From Circinella umbellata (lineage: Eukaryota; Mucoromycota; Mucoromycetes; Mucorales; Lichtheimiaceae), in assembly GCA_025093555.1 (NCBI GenBank), contig JAIWNF010000073.1, forward strand, positions 124,001-188,000: a stretch of 64,000 nucleotides of DNA, written 5' to 3'. Under the pieces are notes generated by a model. It did no database searches. It was not told where the DNA came from and saw only the letters and a program-made list of their open reading frames with translations. This document shows positions 23,101-35,364 of the stretch, one piece after another. Every line of letters starts with the position of its first letter. The stretch's first letter is position 1. The position numbers and the translations under genes were made by a program.

Positions 23101-23308
23101 TTATCAGCTCTGTGGACGTGTATTAGCTACTAGATCGACTGGTTTTCACTTTAAAGCCATATGCACAATTCCTAATGGAGATGTGTACGAAATCGACAAC
23201 ATGACATTTTCTTCTAAGAAAGTAAAACGGATTGATGGCAAAATTAAGTGTACAGGATTAGTCATATATTGTCAATTGACACCTGATCAGGAGTTTCAAG
23301 AAAAATAA
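20184..23308 (+). pseudogene. Mutator-like element gene: zinc finger, DDE transposase and C19-type peptidase (broken)
   Basis: Coding begins near 20290 (MNANMKTEYERFIDGDQ). After a frame change comes a GCM/WRKY-like zinc finger (CFGSLRC, KPCTLCKH, then HKGKHTHG, about 20490-20690). A transposase core follows at about 20995-21830, with DVTYACFNDGYYLCNSV (first Asp), MMDFSQAQRAGLFQAF (second Asp), GCYYHWKNSVERI and NGVEAFHRNI (probable Glu). At 21828 a GTAAGT...ACTAAT...ACAG intron leads to a Lys-rich linker. The third part (about 22410-23308) reads like ubiquitin-specific peptidase: VPNRENACFINCIFN (Cys box), FGDPVDVFECILD, and YQLCGRVLATRSTGFHFKAI...VYEIDN (His box, Asp/Asn). A TAA at 20931, a TAA at about 22627, a TGA at about 22840 and later frame changes make it non-functional. 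The left end resembles the 582-bp MITE; no matching right end was found. Confidence 0.72.
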
Positions 23309-23309
23309 C

Positions 23310-25690
23310 ATAGTATTATCCCTCTTTTTGGGTTTTTCTTTCTTTTCTCTTTTCTCTTCCTCTTTCTATTATATTTTTTTATCTTATTTTTTTCCCTTTA
23401 AGTATTATAAATACTTTTTCTTATTCTCGTTATTATTATCACGCTTCTTTTACGTAAAAATTTAGATAAAGAAGTACCAGAAGTTTTTTTTACAATGAAT
23501 GATACGTAGTCAAGTTTACATCTGTTCGAAGAAGTTCATTTATATTTGTAAACAGAATCATTTTTACATGAAATTGGATCTGGTCTTATCCAAACTGGGA
23601 TTCGGATTAAGAAAACAGATAGTCAATTATTTAGAATATGTAGAATAGTTTCTTCCTTTCTCTGCAATACAACAGTTAGTTCATTTTATTTAAATACACT
23701 CCCTTTCCTGACTATTTAATCGGTCGAACTTACTAGTTATAAAAACCGCCCATCTATTTATTCTTCTCTTTGTTAAATAAGTTACATATTTGACATAACT
23801 CCCTTCATCCCTTGTTATATTGATATGATCCGAATTATTCTGTTCTCAATATTTTATTCTTATCTCGTTTAAATTAACGCTTATAATCATAAGTATCTCA
23901 GCTATAACAACTTTTACAAAGAGGATTATACGTTCATATAGAGAATACAAAGAAATATGTGTTATTCGTTTTAGAAGTGTTTACTTTTTTTTATAATTTT
24001 GATATTTGATTTACTTATAATTAATACAATAACTCTACGCTTTTATTGTAACTTTTTCCCTTTATGTACAGATTTAACTATATGTAATGTCAATGTTGTA
24101 AAAGATAAATAAAATAATGTAGGTAAATATATATAGGATATGGTAATAAATATTGCAAAATTCGTTATAGGTTTCTTAATGAAAAGGACAAAGTGGTGTT
24201 GATTGATTATGCTTATTAACTATTTATATACTTCATTATCCAATTCTAGCGAACTAGATTGATACAATGAAATATAATTATTCATCTAAAAGCAAATGGT
24301 CAAGCAATTCTGTAACTGAAAGTAAATCATAAGTGTTGATATAATTAGTTACTATATTGTAATCGATACATTCTTGGTTATACTTAACTAAGAGAATACG
24401 TATCAAATAAAAAAAAAGAAACAAGAGTTTGATTGTTTAAACAGGATAATGAACCTATTAAAAAAAGTTAGTCATCACTAGTTCCATAAAGTATCAAAAT
24501 AAAATATATATATATAATAATAATATTTGATGGTACATCTTTCAATTCGTTCTATTCATTCTAGTAGAACATTGCATAGTCATCAAATATTTCGAGGAAT
24601 TATTTAATGGAAGAAGTCAATGTTTAAGTCCTTTTGGTCATTTATTATGTCACTTGAGCTACAGTTGTTTTCATTTCTAATAATCATAATAATGATTACT
24701 AATATATTCATATTAAGCAAAGCAATAAAAATTTATTGAATTATTAACTTGTTTATATTATTATCATTGAGCCTCATTAATATAAAAGTCATGACATCCT
24801 TTTCCGATACTACACGGTTAGAAGTGTTAGCCCATCTTCTACTCCTCTTTCCTGCATATCGATACTTGGATTGATATAATCAGCTGCGGATCAAAACATA
24901 ATATGATGTGATTTTTACATGAACTATTTTATATAATGTTACATCCGATACATAGGTTTCCGTCCACACTTTACATTTAACCATATTCATTTTTCTTTCT
25001 CTTTTTATTCTTTTATCAAGTTTCTAATTTTTCCATTGTCGTTCTAATACTTTTTTTTTTATTTAAATCCGTATCAAATGTGTTATTGAAAGAAAAGTTG
25101 GTACTAAAATCGATCACATTCTCAATGCAACGGCAAAGAATACTTTTTTTTCTCGAAATGGCTAGAGGTGTATATGTTTATAAGGCGGGTTGCTCGCTGT
25201 TATTAGAAACCATTGTGTTTAATACAGAAATAAATCATGTATAAAACGCTATGAACGAAATTTATATACTATGTCACTGTGATGAGATATATAACAGTGT
25301 ACGTATTTAGTTTCTTTTCTTTTAAAAGACACTCAGATGTTTATCAAAGTATATAATATGGGTATCCTCGATCTTTATATTTTTTTAATATTACAATAAT
25401 ATAAACATACGCATTAACCAAAGTATCATAAAAGATAAACGAAAAAATTAACAATACTAGCCATATGTAACAATGGTATAAATAAAATTACTTTATGATG
25501 TTTTTTTTAAAAATCTTATAAACCTAATTAGATTAAACGTTTTGGTAAGAGTAGATGACATACCATCAAATGTTGATGAAAGAAAAAATTCAGAGTTACA
25601 CACAAAACGTAAAATGCGTGATCGAAATTTTGCGGAGCAAAATTCAATACGTGCCTTTTTTTTATATCCTTCTGATTCTTCACTTCATAC
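23310..25690. other. Intergenic, 2.4 kb, nothing recognised
   Basis: Very AT-rich DNA between the dead transposon and APC1. It has pyrimidine-rich and (AT)n tracts and no open frame with family features. Its last few hundred bases are the presumed APC1 promoter; no clear TATA box stands out. Confidence 0.5.
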
Positions 25691-25693
25691 ATT

Positions 25694-28600
25694 ATGTTAA
25701 AGTCTGTTTGGGATTTCATTCCTTGTGGGCGGGAAGTTTCAATTCGAAATCCCCATCTCGTTGTTGAGTCTTTTGGAATGCAACAAACAGACTTTAGCCT
25801 TTTCTCAAAAGGAACTAATCGACTCAAGATCAAATCTAAAGAATCCGCGTACACACTTTATGCAGTTGACGACAGACCTACCAAAATTATGTTTCAAAAA
25901 GACTACGACCATCGACTTCCATTACTACAAAACAATAACAGTAGTGTCAATAATAATGATGACAAAAACAACAAAAATAAACGTCCTGTATTAAATCCAG
26001 CCATGCCCCTTGAAGAAGAATTATATGTGGAAGGATCAACGGTCATGTGGAGTCGAGGTGGTCATCTCGTCAAATCGTTCAAGTATGAAATGGAAAAACA
26101 ACCTGTAGAAATAGCACTTTTTGCGTGGTTTCCATTTGAACGTGCAAGTATCATTGATTGTCAAAGTCCTATTTATTCCTCAATAGATGAACGTGAACAA
26201 GACATAATAAACGATCAAGACAACGACGAGTTCAACGCTAATGATAATGTCGACTTACTAAAAAGGATCTTACAGAACAGCACCATGTTTTCAGTTACAT
26301 CAACTAATCGTCTTGGAAAACGTAAACGAAAAAATGACCCAATGAAACATGAGCAAAAAAATGGTCAAAAAAGACGAAAGAGCGATCGAACTATTTTACG
26401 AAAAGCATTATGTATCATTTTACGCGACACAGTCAAGATTCATTTTGAAGATGGGATGATGTATTCTGTTCACTTACCATTTCCAGTTCAAAATGCATGC
26501 GCACTTAATGTTGGATTACTCCTAGAGCCCAAACGTGGTGAATTAGTGACAGATGATCATGGAATTACATTTATCAGTATTACAGACCCTGCAAAGGAAG
26601 CTGAATGGGTCACCAAAGCCGAAGATGTAAATGATAATTACCGCAACTTTTCGTTTGATAATAACAAAACATCACCAGCAGCTCATGAGCTTGTTTTTGC
26701 AACAACAGTCGAGGATTATGCAACCAAACAACAACGACAGCAACAACTCGTAATTACTTATAATGATAAAAAATTCGCTCATTCTATTTGGCTTTATTCG
26801 GATCAAAAGGACCGAGTTCTTCCTTTTAAAAAACGAAAACCGGCTTTTCACAATACTTTACCAACACCCAAATCAAAAGGAAAACAACGCAAAAACTTGA
26901 CATCACCATCACCTATAGCAACAACACCGCCACCTTTATCACGTAAAGATTCTTTTGTTCAATTTCATGAAGATTTTAGTTCGGATACCGATCAATTGTA
27001 TGGTTCGGAAGCTGGAGATAGTTTTACCGAATCAACAGATACTGCTGGTTTATACCTCCATCTATTACATGAAGAGTAGGTTGAAAACTGATATCGGTGA
27101 AAGGAAAGGATACTAGAACAAATATTTTTTTTTCAAATAATAATATCATTCTATTTATAGAAAACCAACTCGACGAGGAAAAGGACGACAATCTTCTGTT
27201 TTTATAGCTCACGACTCAGATGGATCAGAAATTTTATGTATTATGAAAAAGAAAGATGGGCTATTGTTATGTCTAAGCGTTCCACAACTTTTACAACGAC
27301 GCCCTGAACCGTTTATAGCACGGATCGCTGCATCACATGCTGTAGCTGTTGTCTCAAAAAAAGGGTCTAGAGAAATCATTATTGTCCGAGATAATAAATT
27401 GCAGCTTGTCGTCGATATACGGCAACAGCTATTAACTCCACTAGTCATTCCTCAATACTTTAACGATGGACAGCGAATACCCAATGACATTACAGATCTT
27501 CGTGACAGTACAGTTTGTCGATTCAATATTGTATCCACAGATGGAAAAATTCGACGCTGTCAAGTGGATATCACTCCGGAATCAGGAATGGTGCTAGATG
27601 GATTAATAGCGTTAGGATGTGCGCTTTCAATTCAAAAATATGGATTATTCAGAAAACGATTCATTGAATACTGTTTTACTGCGGTGCAAAACAATACACT
27701 TGATAAACCAAGAGATGATATAGAATGGGAGGCGTTTATCATCACTTTGTTATCTTTCTTTCCCTTACAAACAAATAATGATTCTATGGATCTTTGCAGT
27801 AATGATCAGCAAATACTAGCAGCATCAGTATCTAAAGTTCGCTCATTACCTCCAAAACTACGCGCACTTGTTCGGACATCCATCGATCCAGCTTCACAAG
27901 CATCTATCAAAGTACGGTCATTGGTGACTCGATCGATTGAACTAACTGAGAAGGATGCAAAAGAAGGTGATGGACAAGCTATGGATTTTCTTAACGAATC
28001 GGATAACATTATACGATATCTTCATTTACAATACGAAGATTATCATGTATCCAAAGTAAAGCGCCAGGAAATGTTACAAAATACTGGTCTCTTGTTGGTA
28101 ATTCTTTGTACATTGTTACGAAAGAAGACATGGATCAAATATTATGCGACGCATGGTTTCAGTTTGGGTCCATTCGATAATAGTAAATAATTTATTCTTT
28201 TTTTCTTTAGTGTCAAGCTGATGTATTTATTTACTTATAATAATTTCACTTATATATAGTCATTCAATTGTCAAGTCCGCCTATTCCTACAAGTCGTCGG
28301 TATATTGATCCTCCAGATATTATTAACACTTTATATTATTTTCCACCTACAACAGAAAATCCGACAAAATTAGATGAAATCTTTGGTGTTGCCCGTATTG
28401 ATCCTCTTTCACTGGATAATCAACAGCAACAGCAACAAAATTCTTATGGTCGTACAGTCAAAATGGTTTGGATGCTATACGAAGCATTGGGTACGAACGG
28501 ACCTGAAAAAATGGTTATGCGGATGGTTGAAGAAGGGATTTATCGACGTGAAATTGAGGACATTGACGATTTTATTGCGCGCCCATTACTGGATGTTTTG

Positions 28601-31469
28601 GAATCATATCGTGAAAAACCATTAATGACATGGACACCGGAGCATTATCGAGTTATTGGTAAAGTTTTTTGTTTTTTTCTTTTTGAATAAATGTTGGTAT
28701 AATCAAAATATATAAACTAAGATGAATGATAATACTATTATTATTGTTTATTTAGGTCGACCAGATATGGCGGAACAAATGTCAATTGTATCAACTGCTA
28801 TTGATCCAAATGCTGAAAAGTTCCGTCTTCCTGTACAAGAGGTTGGTTTTATTGACACAAAAGAAACATTTTGGTGTGGGTATATACTTATCCATACGAT
28901 TTGACTAATACTCTACACTTTATTTTTTTGTGGGGGTATGTATTATATTGATAATAGTCTGAAAAGTCTACACAAGATACTGAATCAACAACAGTAGCAT
29001 TTGAATCTGATAAACTTAACCCAGATACGGAAAATCTACGTTTTGGATATACTGGTGTTTTGGAAACTGTTCGTGCATCATTGGATAGTACAAGAGTGCC
29101 GGAAATTGTGGTCCCTGATCGCCCTGATTTAGCGTAAGTTGGGAAAAAACGAGCTATACCACAAGTATGAAAGTATATACGCTTCACACATATAAAATGA
29201 CTAAAAATCAACCTATATATATTTAGGGATGAAGAGGTTACTGCAGAGCATCAGGTACATGTTGTTAATTTGGTTCAACGAACACTTGCTTTATCTGTTG
29301 GACGTGGATTATATTCATATGGTACCTATAAACCTGATTTGACCAAACCTTTTCCAATCGAGACCATTAACTTGTCAGCCAAACTTCTTCCATTGCGAAC
29401 GGTTGTTGCGGTCGAAGAACGTACTTGGAATCAAGAATACCTCAACTGGGCGCAGTTTCATAATGGTGTCGCAGCTGGTCTGTGCATTTCCCCAAGTCAT
29501 AAAGTGAGTGGATCATGGATCGTATTTAGCAATCCTGATGAACTCAAGCCTGAACATGGTGGGTTCTTACTTGCTCTCGGCTTAAATGGCAATTTGAAAC
29601 ATTTGCCCTTAATTCATTGGTACCGTTACATGACCCAAAGTTGTGAATTGGCCACTGCAGGATTTATTCTTGGTGCTGCTGCCGCTTATCGAGGTACAAA
29701 GGATAGTAAAGTAACTAAATTACTTTCGGTTCACATTCCTGCGTTTTTACCCGAACAATCCACCACTTTACGTCATTCAATATTAATTCAAGCTACCTGT
29801 TTACTCAGTCTTGGTCTGGTTTATATGGGATCCTGCGATAGATTGATGAGTTCAATTATGGTAAATGAAATGAATCGACAAGCTTATGCGGATGCGTCAA
29901 TGATGGATACAGATTTCGAAAGCTGTTCGCTGGCAGCTGGGTTTGCATTAGGATATATTACACTTGGGAGCGGTGGAGAAGCTCCTTCATTAGCTGACTT
30001 ACAGCTGAGTAATACACTACAAGAGTTGATGACAGGTCAAGCGCGGGCTGCTGCTGCAGCAGCACCCCCTCGAGATCCATCAGCTCCAGGATCAGGAGGA
30101 GTAGGTCCTGGAGGAGGTGCTGGTCCTAGTGGTAGTGGTAACAGTGGTGGTGGTCCCAGTCATACATCTGGTACAGAAAGCGGTGGTGTTAATGCAGGTA
30201 GTAAACAGCAACAACAACAACAAAAATTCATTAATTTGGATGTAACTTCTGCTGGAGCAACGATTGCTTTAGGATTAATGTACCTCAAAACAGAAAATAC
30301 ACGTGTTGCCGAACAAATCGATGTACTTGAAACTCGCCCCTATTTGAATTATATTCGTCCTGATTATTTACTTGTACGAATTGTTGCCAAGAACCTGATC
30401 ATGTGGAATAGCATTCGACCTACAAATGTATGGATTGATCAGCAATTACCTCCCTTCATGCGAAAAGATCATCTTTCCGACAAAGATAACAAAAAGGTTG
30501 AAGAAGATTGGCAAATAGAAGCATCCAAGCAAGCCATGCTCAACATAGTTGCAGGTGCTTGTTTATGCATCGGGCTTCGATATGCTGGTTCCAATAATCA
30601 AGAAGCATTCCAATGTCTATTGGATCGATTAGACTATTTTATTCGACTGTCAAATACGGCATCCGTTTCATTTCAAGAACATATTACCAAAAATGCGGTC
30701 AAAACAGCTGTGGACGTCGTTGCAACGGCAGCTGCTATGGTGGTTGCAGGCACGGGAAACTTAAAATTGTTAACACGACTCAAACAACTTCATGGTCGTG
30801 TCCATAGTAATGTCAATTATGGTAACCATATGGCAACGCATATGGCAATGGGGTTGCTCTTTGCCGGACTTGGAGGCTATACACTCAAAACAACCAATGA
30901 AGCCATTGCAGGCTTATTGACAGCGTTTTATCCCTTTTATCCGATTTCACCTGATGATAACCGTTATAGTCTACAAGCTTTTCGACATCTATGGACATTA
31001 GCCTTAGATGTACGATGGTTAACTCCGTTTGATGTGGATACCGTGAAACCTTGCCGAGTACCGCTACGCGTAACGATGTATGAAGATGAACCATGGTTAC
31101 CTCAATCAGAACGACAAATTAAAGAAATCCGTGTGATTGCACCCACCGTGATCCCAACCTATACATTAATCAAGAGTATTCAATTGGATAGTCCGCGTTA
31201 TTTACCTATTTGTATACACATGGATGGAACAACCTATCAACAATCAGTACTTGATTCGGGTATGTTGTGTATTCAAAGACGGCCGGGTCGAATGACGCAC
31301 GATGAGGTAATATGAGGTCATAAAAGTATAAAATGAATATTTTTGGCTTTTACGTAACAAAAAAAAACTCCTGATTAAATATATCCATGAGAAAATTTGT
31401 TCATTCTTATTTTTATAGTGTCCTGATGATAACACATTTCATAATGGCTTTCAAAAATTACATCTATAA
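25694..31469 (+). CDS. APC1: Anaphase-promoting complex subunit 1 (APC1/Cut4/BIME family)
   Basis: Largest scaffold subunit of the APC/C ubiquitin ligase, which drives mitotic exit in the nucleus. Model: exons 25694-27075, 27161-28182, 28260-28658, 28756-28841, 28958-29133, 29227-31306 and 31419-31469, giving 1731 aa, a usual APC1 size. The N-terminus has the family block EEELYVEGSTVMWSRGGHL (about residue 105). The C-terminal third carries the proteasome/cyclosome-type repeats, including HNGVAAGLCISPSHK, HGGFLLALGLNGNL and MATHMAMGLLFAGLGGYTL. Glycine-rich and poly-Q inserts interrupt it near 30060-30225. The exon 4 donor is GAG|GTTGGT, a weak site that is the only one keeping phase; the alternatives near 28875 shift the frame. 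The ATG at 25694 precedes the conserved DFIPCGRE, so a short upstream exon is possible but not needed. Confidence 0.9.
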
Positions 31470-33138
31470 AAAAAAATTATAGACATCATTCATAGGCATA
31501 GTAACATAATTTTTCATCGCCCTATTTTTTTTTCTTTCTTTCTAATTGTAAATATAATTCTACATTAAAATACATTGTTCTTAGTTAAAATATAATGCTC
31601 CAAATTAGTAAAGAAATTGATGGATTCTGGCGTTTCATCATACCCAGGTTTCAATGAACTTGTTTCTTTTGCTGCATTCAACCTTACAATGGCTTTATAA
31701 GGATATTCATCTTTTAGAAGCAGCTTCTTATTAATATAGTTCTCCAGGATAATAATGCTTTTTAATTCCAGTTAGACAGTGTTTAATAATAATAACACAT
31801 AAGAACGCATAATCATCATTGCAAATGCTGTTATATTTTTGTACATACATGTATGGGAAGTACTTCATTGTTGATAGGGTCTCAATACAAGTATAAATAG
31901 TACGTAGCTTTTGTTTGAAATAAACTTTATTCTTTTGCCCCTTATTGATTAAATGAAACCCTCTTTTATTTTTTATTATTGTTTAATATTACACTTTTGT
32001 TAAATTTGCCCTTCTACGTGTGTTTTATATCTTTGCTATTTTTAAGAGCTTATAAATCAGAAGCAACAGGTATAATTTAACTATGATCATTTTATTTCTT
32101 TATTTTACTTTTTACATCCATAAAAAAAAGAAAATAATAGATGAATTTAATTAGAAATAATAAATAGAAATCACGACAAAGACGACATCGAACCCAAAGT
32201 ATGTGTGGATCGAGTTTTATTGTAAACCCCTGTGACGATTTCGAAAGTGTAAATGCTATATATCTAGTTGAATTTTTGCACAGTATTATTATAGGTATAG
32301 TATCAAAGACATGAACTATTAGTTAAGATCGGGATGTCTGTTATACTTTTGAGAAATATGGACTAAAATGATGAGTTATTAAATCATACAAGGATATTCA
32401 TGACAATTTTCATGCGTGAGAAAAATTGATTAAGAATATGAGGAAGAATCAAAATATGTACTACAGAAGGCAATTATCCTTTTATTTTGTGTCATCGCCA
32501 ATTCTCATACGTGCTACGCTTGCAATGGCTGTTAGCAATGCTCAAGAACAGCCACTGCCAACTGTTGGTGCATTTTGGGTGGTCCTGTTTTCGTCCATAG
32601 TCAATTATAGATCGTTCTTTGGAGAGCTACAGATTACATTAAATATGCCTTAGCAAAGAGGCAGTAATGTTTCAAAAATAAATAATGTAGTCCATCATAA
32701 TAGTCTTCTACCACCTGTAACATAAATTGCTTCATATGATATGTTGTAATTTTTCTTTCAATAAATACCACTATATCTTGCCACTCTAAAATCATATTGC
32801 TTTTCAATCAGTTACAAATTGTTTCAAAATACTTCGACCCAGTTTTGGATCTTCTTCCAAAGGAGATTGCAACCGTGATCACATTATTCTATGAGATTAT
32901 TATCAATCTTATTATTATTTTGTGTCACACATGTATACATGTACTCAGAAAAAACATTATATATTCTTGACCACAGCTGTTACCTAGCGTAAAGCGCTGC
33001 TTTGAAACGAAGAGGAGAACCCTTGCGACAGCGATCGCTAAATGATCCGGGAGCGGAGCGCAGGGACTCATCTCATTTAGTCGAGCAAAGTGAGACAGGA
33101 CGGCTAATATACTCTTTTTCAAAAATAATAATTATTCA
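31470..33138. other. Intergenic between APC1 and the YeiH-like gene
   Basis: AT-rich, no gene supported. The only unusual part is a GC-rich patch at about 33000-33095, described separately. A 75-codon open frame at 32426-32653 has no recognisable features. Confidence 0.5.
33038..33080. repeat. GC-rich patch with short inverted repeat upstream of the YeiH-like gene
   Basis: CTAAATGA at 33038-33045 pairs with TCATTTAG at 33073-33080 across a GC-rich loop containing GGGAGCGGAGCGCAGGGA. The composition differs sharply from the AT-rich surroundings. It lies about 60 bases upstream of the ATG at 33139, so it could be in the 5' leader or promoter, or be a tiny insertion. Confidence 0.45.
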
Positions 33139-34956
33139 ATGGATAATGTTCGTTCATTATCACGATCGGGTAGTCAACGACCGTCTATAGAATTACAAAG
33201 CTTTACAAATATAACAACGCCTAGTGCTGTAGCAGCCAGCAGTAGCAGCAATAACAAAGCAAATGCCTATTCACCATATCAACAACAAATACATGACGAT
33301 ATAATTTCTTTAAAATCAATTGAACAACAAAATTATAACAGTAATAAGAAGAAAAATAACAACAATAATAATATTAATGTGGATGAATGGCGTTCGTGGT
33401 TATTATGGTGGAATACAGAAGATTGGTGGTCTGTATGGATCGGTCTTATATTCTTTGGTTGTATTGTAGGTGCAGTCAATCACGGTATTCCACAGCCTGA
33501 GTTTTTGAAATGGGGACATAATCCATTTTCGACATTTGCCACGATAGGTAACTATGGCCTTATTGTTATATTTGTTGCCATGGGCCTGCTGCTTTGGCTA
33601 GCTATGGCTGCTGTTCGAGCCCCTAACTGGAAGCAATATCCATTTGGCTATGTCATTGTATTTTTTGTGGCACTCATATCAAAAATGCTTGCTAGTAATG
33701 GTAAGTAGCAACAAAAGTTTTGTTTGAGAAAAGGAAAATATATATTTGTATATATATTTAAAAATACATACTAATACCATGAAAATGATATATCACAATG
33801 ATATATAATACTAGTGCATTTGAATAAAGCAAGTTTAGGTGCATCAATCTGGGCCATCATCTTTGGTTTTGTTCTTCGCAATGTTATTGATATGCTCGGA
33901 AAACGCTTACCTGGATATCTCAAGGTTGCCCAGCAAACTGAGCTTTATATCGCAGCCAGTTTAGTATTGTTGTGCATCGACATTAGTGTGCTTAGACCAT
34001 TAGCACCCCGTGCACTATTTGTTAGTTGGCTTGATACTCCATTATTATTCATGGTTATTGCATGGGTCGGTTGGCGCGTTCTCAAGATTGATCGACAAAC
34101 AGCTATCATTTTATCGGGTGCAACGTTTATTTGTGGGTCTTCTGCTGCCATTGCTCTTGGTGCTAGTATGGGTGTTCCTCATAAAAGTCAAATGCCTATT
34201 GCCATTATTTCCATTTTTACGATCCCGAGTATTATTGCACTACCTTATATTGCTCATCGATTGGAATTTTCTTCAGCTGTAAGTGGTGCATGGTTCGGTG
34301 GGTGTGTTGATTCAACTGGAGGTGTAATCGCCTCTGCAAGTATATATGGTGATAAAGAAGCAATTAATACATCAGCCGTTGTCAAGATGGTACAAAATGT
34401 TCTTATCGGTCCACTTTCTGTTCTCATGGCATGGGCATGGTCGCAATATGAATTATATGAACAGCGAAAATTTGAACGAGAAGAGGAGTTATTGACGCAG
34501 CAATCACCTCCAGAACAAACACAACAAAATGAGAATATTAAGGATGATAATGGCAGTAGTATTGATACTGCGATAGCAACAATAGCGATGGATAATAGAC
34601 AGCCTACTCCACCAACATCAACATCGAAGAATATTAAGAAACGCGACAAAGCACACGTGCTACTATGGAAACGATTTCCCAAATTTGTAATTGGATTTGT
34701 ATTGACAGCCGTTTTATTTAACACTACCATAGGAGAGGACGGGGATCGTCGAACCGCAATCAATGATTTTTGTTTTTATGTTTCTGAGTGGTTTTCGACA
34801 TTATCGTTTGTCAGTATTGGACTTGGGCTACAACTGAATGAAATGAAACAAAATATTCGCAATCTTGGTATGTTATGCACTTTGTATATATTGGCTCAAA
34901 CAGTCGATATTGCGATTACAGGTTTATTAGCTTGGGTAGCTTTTACTTTTATGTAA
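33139..34956 (+). CDS. YeiH/UPF0324-type multi-pass membrane protein, putative anion exporter
   Basis: Member of the conserved hypothetical 698 / UPF0324 family, whose bacterial relatives (YeiH) are annotated as putative sulfate exporters; transport here is inference. Exons 33139-33700 and 33815-34956 give 567 aa, in phase. The CTAG acceptor at 33811-33814 keeps LNKASLGASIWAIIFGFVLRN, which fits the family better than the later TTTAG. The N-terminal 85 residues are a Ser/Asn-rich cytosolic tail. About nine to ten hydrophobic segments follow, with family blocks SGATFICGSSAAIALGASMG and AWFGGCVDSTGGVIASASIY. A Gln/Thr-rich loop (about residues 410-465) separates the last helices. The family is mainly bacterial, so this could be an old transfer, but the intron and low-complexity tail show full integration. 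Confidence 0.82.
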
Positions 34957-35364
34957 TATTTATGTTTTAAACGACATCTCCCCCAAAAAAAAACTGAAAA
35001 GTTTTGTACACACCGGACTAGAACGTCTCCTAATTTTCTTATGCATTTTTTTTTATTTCACCTCCTTCTTTTTTTACTTTTTAAACTTTTTTTTGTTCTT
35101 TTTTTTTTTTTTGTTGCAAGACACCAACTTGATATATATACACATTATATAAACTCACACGACTCAGTATATATAACTAATATACATATACACGCACCTA
35201 AACAACAAACGTATTTATATATATAAATATATATTATCTCATTACCAACGCTAAAAGTTATTATTATTATTATTATTGTTGTTGTTGTTGTTGTACTTTT
35301 GAGAATTTAAGAGGAAGAACCTGATTCGTTTTTTTTTCCTGAATTCAATTTTTGCTCGACATTC
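34957..35364. other. Intergenic, pyrimidine-rich and microsatellite DNA
   Basis: About 400 bases between the YeiH-like stop and the nucleotidyltransferase start. It contains long T/C tracts (35040-35115), AT-rich TATATATA segments near 35215-35235, and a (TTA)n(TTG)n run at about 35258-35295. It probably holds the 3' UTR of one gene and the promoter of the next. Confidence 0.6.

Noticed and set aside
25528..25854. 108-codon minus-strand open frame over the APC1 start
   Set aside because: It is antisense to the conserved N-terminal APC1 exon and has no features of its own.
34254..34763. 169-codon minus-strand open frame
   Set aside because: Antisense shadow of the YeiH-like second exon.
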